NCBI GenBank assembly: GCA_027339205.1
Contig: DAHWOV010000126.1
Location: 1-7,112 of the forward strand
DNA: 7,112 bases
Source of the DNA: JAJYVT01 sp027339205
GTDB lineage: Bacteria; Actinomycetota; Acidimicrobiia; Acidimicrobiales; RAAP-2
Direction: 5' to 3'
The notes beneath the pieces are model-generated. The model saw nothing but the letters and a program-made list of their open reading frames with translations. It was not told where the DNA came from and did no database searches. Shown piece after piece: positions 4,842-7,112 of the stretch. A program made the translations under genes and the position numbers. How positions within the stretch are numbered: position 1 is the stretch's first letter; every line of letters starts with the position of its first letter.

Positions 4842-4857
4842 GCGGCCCGCCGGCTCA
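4839..4857. terminator. inverted repeat spanning both convergent stop codons
   Basis: TGAGC (4839-4843) and GCTCA (4853-4857) form inverted arms around a 9-nt GC centre. The plus-strand TGA is the MarR stop and the minus-strand TGA is the DHOD-like stop, so the whole convergent junction is one small hairpin. It may be a bidirectional terminator, but the stem is short and lacks T-tracts. Confidence 0.3.
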
Positions 4858-5865
4858 CCAGGGTCCTTGCAGGTTCACGTTGGCCTCGCGCAGCGCAGCG
4901 ACGTAGGCGCCGCGCTCGTGGGCCGCCGCGTCGTCGCCGTCGGGGATCGCGGCGAGCCCGCGCAGCTCGCCGAGGCGCTCGAAGCCCCTGCCCGCCATCC
5001 ACTTCGCCAGACCTTCGACGAGGGTGCGGGCGTGCTCGGGCCCGTGGCGCAGCAGCGCCGAGGTGGTCATGACCACGTCCGCGCCGGCGAGCAGGTACCG
5101 CACGACGTCCTCGGGCCCTTCGACGCCCGTCGACCCTGCGAGGTCGACGTCGAGGTGCCGGCGCAGGAGGGCGATCCACGTCCGCGGGAGCCGTCCCTCC
5201 AAGGGGTGGGAGAGGCCGATCGACGGGACCGCCGCGACACCCCCGGGGTCGACGTCGGGATGCAGGAAGCGGTTGAAGAGCACGAGGCCGTCTGCACCGG
5301 CGTCCCGCAGCCCGAGCGCCATCTCCCCGAGCGAGGTGTAGTAGGGCGAGAGCTTCACCGCCACCGGCACCGACACCGCCGCCTTCACCCGATCGAGGAT
5401 GTCGACGTGACGCGCCTCGATCTCGCGCCCCGGGGTGCCGGGGGCTGCAGGCGAGGCGTAGAGGTTCAGCTCGAGCGCCGCCGCGCCGGCCTCCTGCATC
5501 TGGCGCGCGTAGCTCGTCCAGCCCCCGGCCGTCGCACCGTTCAATGAGGCGATCACCGGGATCTCGACGGCGGCCGCGGCACGCTCGAGCAGGCTCAGGT
5601 AGTACGCGGCGCCACGATCGGCGCCGGGCACGTCGGGGAAGTAGGTGAGCGACTCGGCGAAGCTCTCGCTCCCTGCCTCGACGAGACGCGCCTGGCGTTC
5701 CATCTCCTCGTCGAGCTCCTCTTCGAACAGCGAGTGCAGCACCACCGCCCCGACCCCGCCCCGGGCGAGCCGGCGGACCCCCTCGACCGTGTGCGACAAG
5801 GGCGAGGCGGAGGCGACCACCGGGTTGGCGAGCGCCAGGCCGAGGTAGTGGGTGGACAGGTCCAT
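4855..5865 (-). CDS. dihydroorotate dehydrogenase-like FMN protein
   Basis: The 336-aa protein is an FMN-binding TIM barrel of the dihydroorotate dehydrogenase/PreA class. It shows NPVVASASPLS (14-24) at strand 1, IPVIASLNG (102-110), LELNLY (131-136), VPVAVKLSPYY (167-176, with the FMN-site Lys K171), LFNRF (196-200), and a C-terminal FMN-phosphate region, GSTGVEGPEDVVRYLLAGAD (244-263), followed by VVMTTSALLRHG. The segment that in true dihydroorotate dehydrogenases reads N-(I/F)-S-C-P-N is NLYASP here, so the usual Cys is absent and pyrimidine synthesis is unlikely. Proteins of this type are commonly annotated 'dihydroorotate dehydrogenase-like' and sit beside pyruvate:ferredoxin oxidoreductase, as here: ATG overlaps the upstream stop by one base (TGATG), with AGGGAG five bases before it. 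It may exchange electrons with ferredoxin, but its substrate is unknown. Confidence 0.88.
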   Translation of the reverse strand: MDLSTHYLGLALANPVVASASPLSHTVEGVRRLARGGVGAVVLHSLFEEELDEEMERQARLVEAGSESFAESLTYFPDVPGADRGAAYYLSLLERAAAAVEIPVIASLNGATAGGWTSYARQMQEAGAAALELNLYASPAAPGTPGREIEARHVDILDRVKAAVSVPVAVKLSPYYTSLGEMALGLRDAGADGLVLFNRFLHPDVDPGGVAAVPSIGLSHPLEGRLPRTWIALLRRHLDVDLAGSTGVEGPEDVVRYLLAGADVVMTTSALLRHGPEHARTLVEGLAKWMAGRGFERLGELRGLAAIPDGDDAAAHERGAYVAALREANVNLQGPW

Positions 5866-7112
5866 CAGGGCTCCCTGCGGGCGTCCGCAGGGAAGCGCCC
5901 TGCCGGGCGGGTCGCCATCTCTTCGTAGGTGCTCCAGCGCTGGTCGACCGCCGCCTGCTCCATGCCGGCGAGACGCTCGGCGTCCGCCGGACGGGATCGG
6001 GCGAGCATCGAGTAGCGCAGCTCCCGTCCGGTGTACTCAGCGAGGGGAATGCGAGGCCTGGGCGAGTCGAGGAGGAACGGGTTGGCCCCTGCGGCCCGGA
6101 GCACCGGGTCGTAGCGGACGAGCGGCCAGTACCCGCTCGCCACCGCCCGGTACTGCTGGGAGAGCCCGTCGCGCATCTCGATGCCGTGGGCGATGCAGTG
6201 GCTGTAGGCGATGATGAGGGAGGGGCCGTCGTAGGCCTCTGCCTCCCGGAAGGCCCGGAGCGTCTGCTGGGGGTCGGCCCCCATCGCGACGCGGGCCACG
6301 TAGACGTTGCCATAGGCGATGGCCTGGAGGGCGAGGTCCTTCTTCTCGGTGCGCTTGCCCGCCGCGGCGAACTTGGCGACCGCGCCGAGCGGGGTCGCCT
6401 TCGACGCCTGGCCGCCGGTGTTGGAGTACACCTCGGTGTCGAGCACGAGCACGTTCACGTCACGCCCGCTCGCGAGCACGTGGTCGAGGCCGCCGGCACC
6501 GATGTCGTAGGCCCACCCGTCGCCCCCCACGATCCAGACGCTGCGGCGCAGCAGGTGGTCGACGACGCTCGCGAGGTCGGCGGCTTCGGGCCGCTCGGCA
6601 CCCTCGAGGCGTTGCCGCAGCACGGCGAGGCGCCGCCGCTGGTCCTCGAGCTCGGACTCCGTGCGCTGGGGCGACGCCAGGATCTCGACGACGAGGTCGG
6701 TGCCGACGACGTCGGCGAGCTCGCCGAGCCGCTCGCGTGCGAGGGCGAGGTGCTGGTCGGCGGCCAGGCGGAACCCCAGGCCGAACTCGGCGTTGTCCTC
6801 GAACAGCGAGTTGGACCACGCGGGGCCGCGCCCTTCGGGGGTCGCCGCCCACGGCGTGGTGGGAAGGTTGCCGCCGTAGATCGACGAGCAGCCCGTCGCG
6901 TTGGCGATGATCGCCCGGTCACCGAAGAGCTGGGACAGGAGCTTCAGGTAGGGGGTCTCGCCGCAGCCCGCGCACGCGCCCGAGAACTCGAACAGCGGGG
7001 TGAGGAACTGGGTGCCCCGCACGGTGCCGAAGTCCACCCGCGGGCGCTCGGGGGCGGGGAGCGACTCGAAGTACGCGACGTGCTCTCTCGCCGCGCCGAC
7101 GAGCGGCTCGCG
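5865..7112 (-). CDS. nifJ: pyruvate:ferredoxin (flavodoxin) oxidoreductase, C-terminal part
   Basis: The minus strand is open from the right edge (7112) to TGA at 5867-5865, giving 415 residues of an enzyme usually about 1170-1200 aa; the N-terminal two thirds lie outside the window. The enzyme oxidatively decarboxylates pyruvate to acetyl-CoA and passes electrons through three [4Fe-4S] clusters to ferredoxin or flavodoxin in the cytoplasm. This part is the thiamine-diphosphate domain. FSGACAGCGETPY and NATGCSSIYGG supply three Cys ligands of the proximal cluster, and AYSHCIAHG supplies the fourth. GDGWAYDIG with DTEVYSNTGGQASKATP is the ThDP/Mg site, and GRGPAWSNSLFEDNAEFG is a family signature. 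All visible catalytic features are intact. The C-terminus is short, without the long oxygen-protective extension known from Desulfovibrio. It is first in a two-gene unit with the DHOD-like gene. Presence of PFOR points to ferredoxin-linked, possibly microaerobic or anaerobic, metabolism. Confidence 0.96.
   Translation of the reverse strand, partial: REPLVGAAREHVAYFESLPAPERPRVDFGTVRGTQFLTPLFEFSGACAGCGETPYLKLLSQLFGDRAIIANATGCSSIYGGNLPTTPWAATPEGRGPAWSNSLFEDNAEFGLGFRLAADQHLALARERLGELADVVGTDLVVEILASPQRTESELEDQRRRLAVLRQRLEGAERPEAADLASVVDHLLRRSVWIVGGDGWAYDIGAGGLDHVLASGRDVNVLVLDTEVYSNTGGQASKATPLGAVAKFAAAGKRTEKKDLALQAIAYGNVYVARVAMGADPQQTLRAFREAEAYDGPSLIIAYSHCIAHGIEMRDGLSQQYRAVASGYWPLVRYDPVLRAAGANPFLLDSPRPRIPLAEYTGRELRYSMLARSRPADAERLAGMEQAAVDQRWSTYEEMATRPAGRFPADARREP

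Noticed and set aside
4754..6313. 519-codon minus-strand open frame
   Set aside because: It is the out-of-frame shadow of the DHOD-like and PFOR genes, with an Arg/Pro/Ser-rich product and no motifs.
1..7112. CRISPR arrays, tRNA or rRNA genes, insertion sequences, attachment sites
   Set aside because: I saw no spaced direct repeats of CRISPR type, no RNA-gene sequence and no transposase or terminal repeats; composition is even throughout.

Overview
The window is uniformly GC-rich, with short intergenic gaps and frequent stop/start overlaps. Together with the gene content (pirin, a DUF2892 protein, an ECF sigma factor with a zinc-finger anti-sigma domain, a MarR regulator and a pyruvate:ferredoxin oxidoreductase) this suggests a high-GC actinomycete, perhaps outside the classic Streptomyces/Mycobacterium groups. 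That placement is an inference from composition and gene content; no rRNA or other marker gene is present.

Layout, left to right: (1) 1-501 minus, the N-terminal 167 codons of a pirin gene that runs off the left edge. It is preceded by an overlapping 43-codon leader ORF (489-620 minus) and by a promoter matching the SigR/SigH consensus GGAA(T/C)-N18-GTT (705-731 minus). (2) 805-969 plus, a 54-aa protein of unknown function, followed by a GC hairpin. (3) 1154-1405 plus, an 83-aa DUF2892/YgaP-type membrane protein. (4) 1504-2364 plus, an ECF sigma factor fused in one chain to a soluble, RsrA-like zinc-binding anti-sigma domain. (5) 2365-2569, a regulatory gap with a GC hairpin, a tandem G-tract repeat able to form a G-quadruplex, and a second GGAA(C/T)-N18-GTT promoter. 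(6) 2570-4841 plus, a three-gene operon with 4-nt overlaps: class II aldolase, a CMD-like/SAM-methyltransferase fusion carrying a His-rich loop, and a MarR regulator. (7) 4855-7112 minus, a dihydroorotate dehydrogenase-like flavoprotein coupled to the C-terminal 415 codons of pyruvate:ferredoxin oxidoreductase (nifJ), convergent with the MarR gene across a 13-nt gap.

The most interesting reading is a small redox- or electrophile-responsive regulon. The fused sigma/anti-sigma has the same C-x25-H-x3-C-x2-C spacing as the thiol sensor RsrA. Two promoters with the matching -35/-10 architecture sit in the flanking gaps: one drives leader-pirin, the other drives aldolase-CMD/methyltransferase-marR. 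The domain identities are well supported. The link from this sigma factor to those promoters, and the chemistry of the operon, are inferences. The DHOD-like/PFOR pair is a familiar central-metabolism arrangement and is probably unrelated to the regulon.
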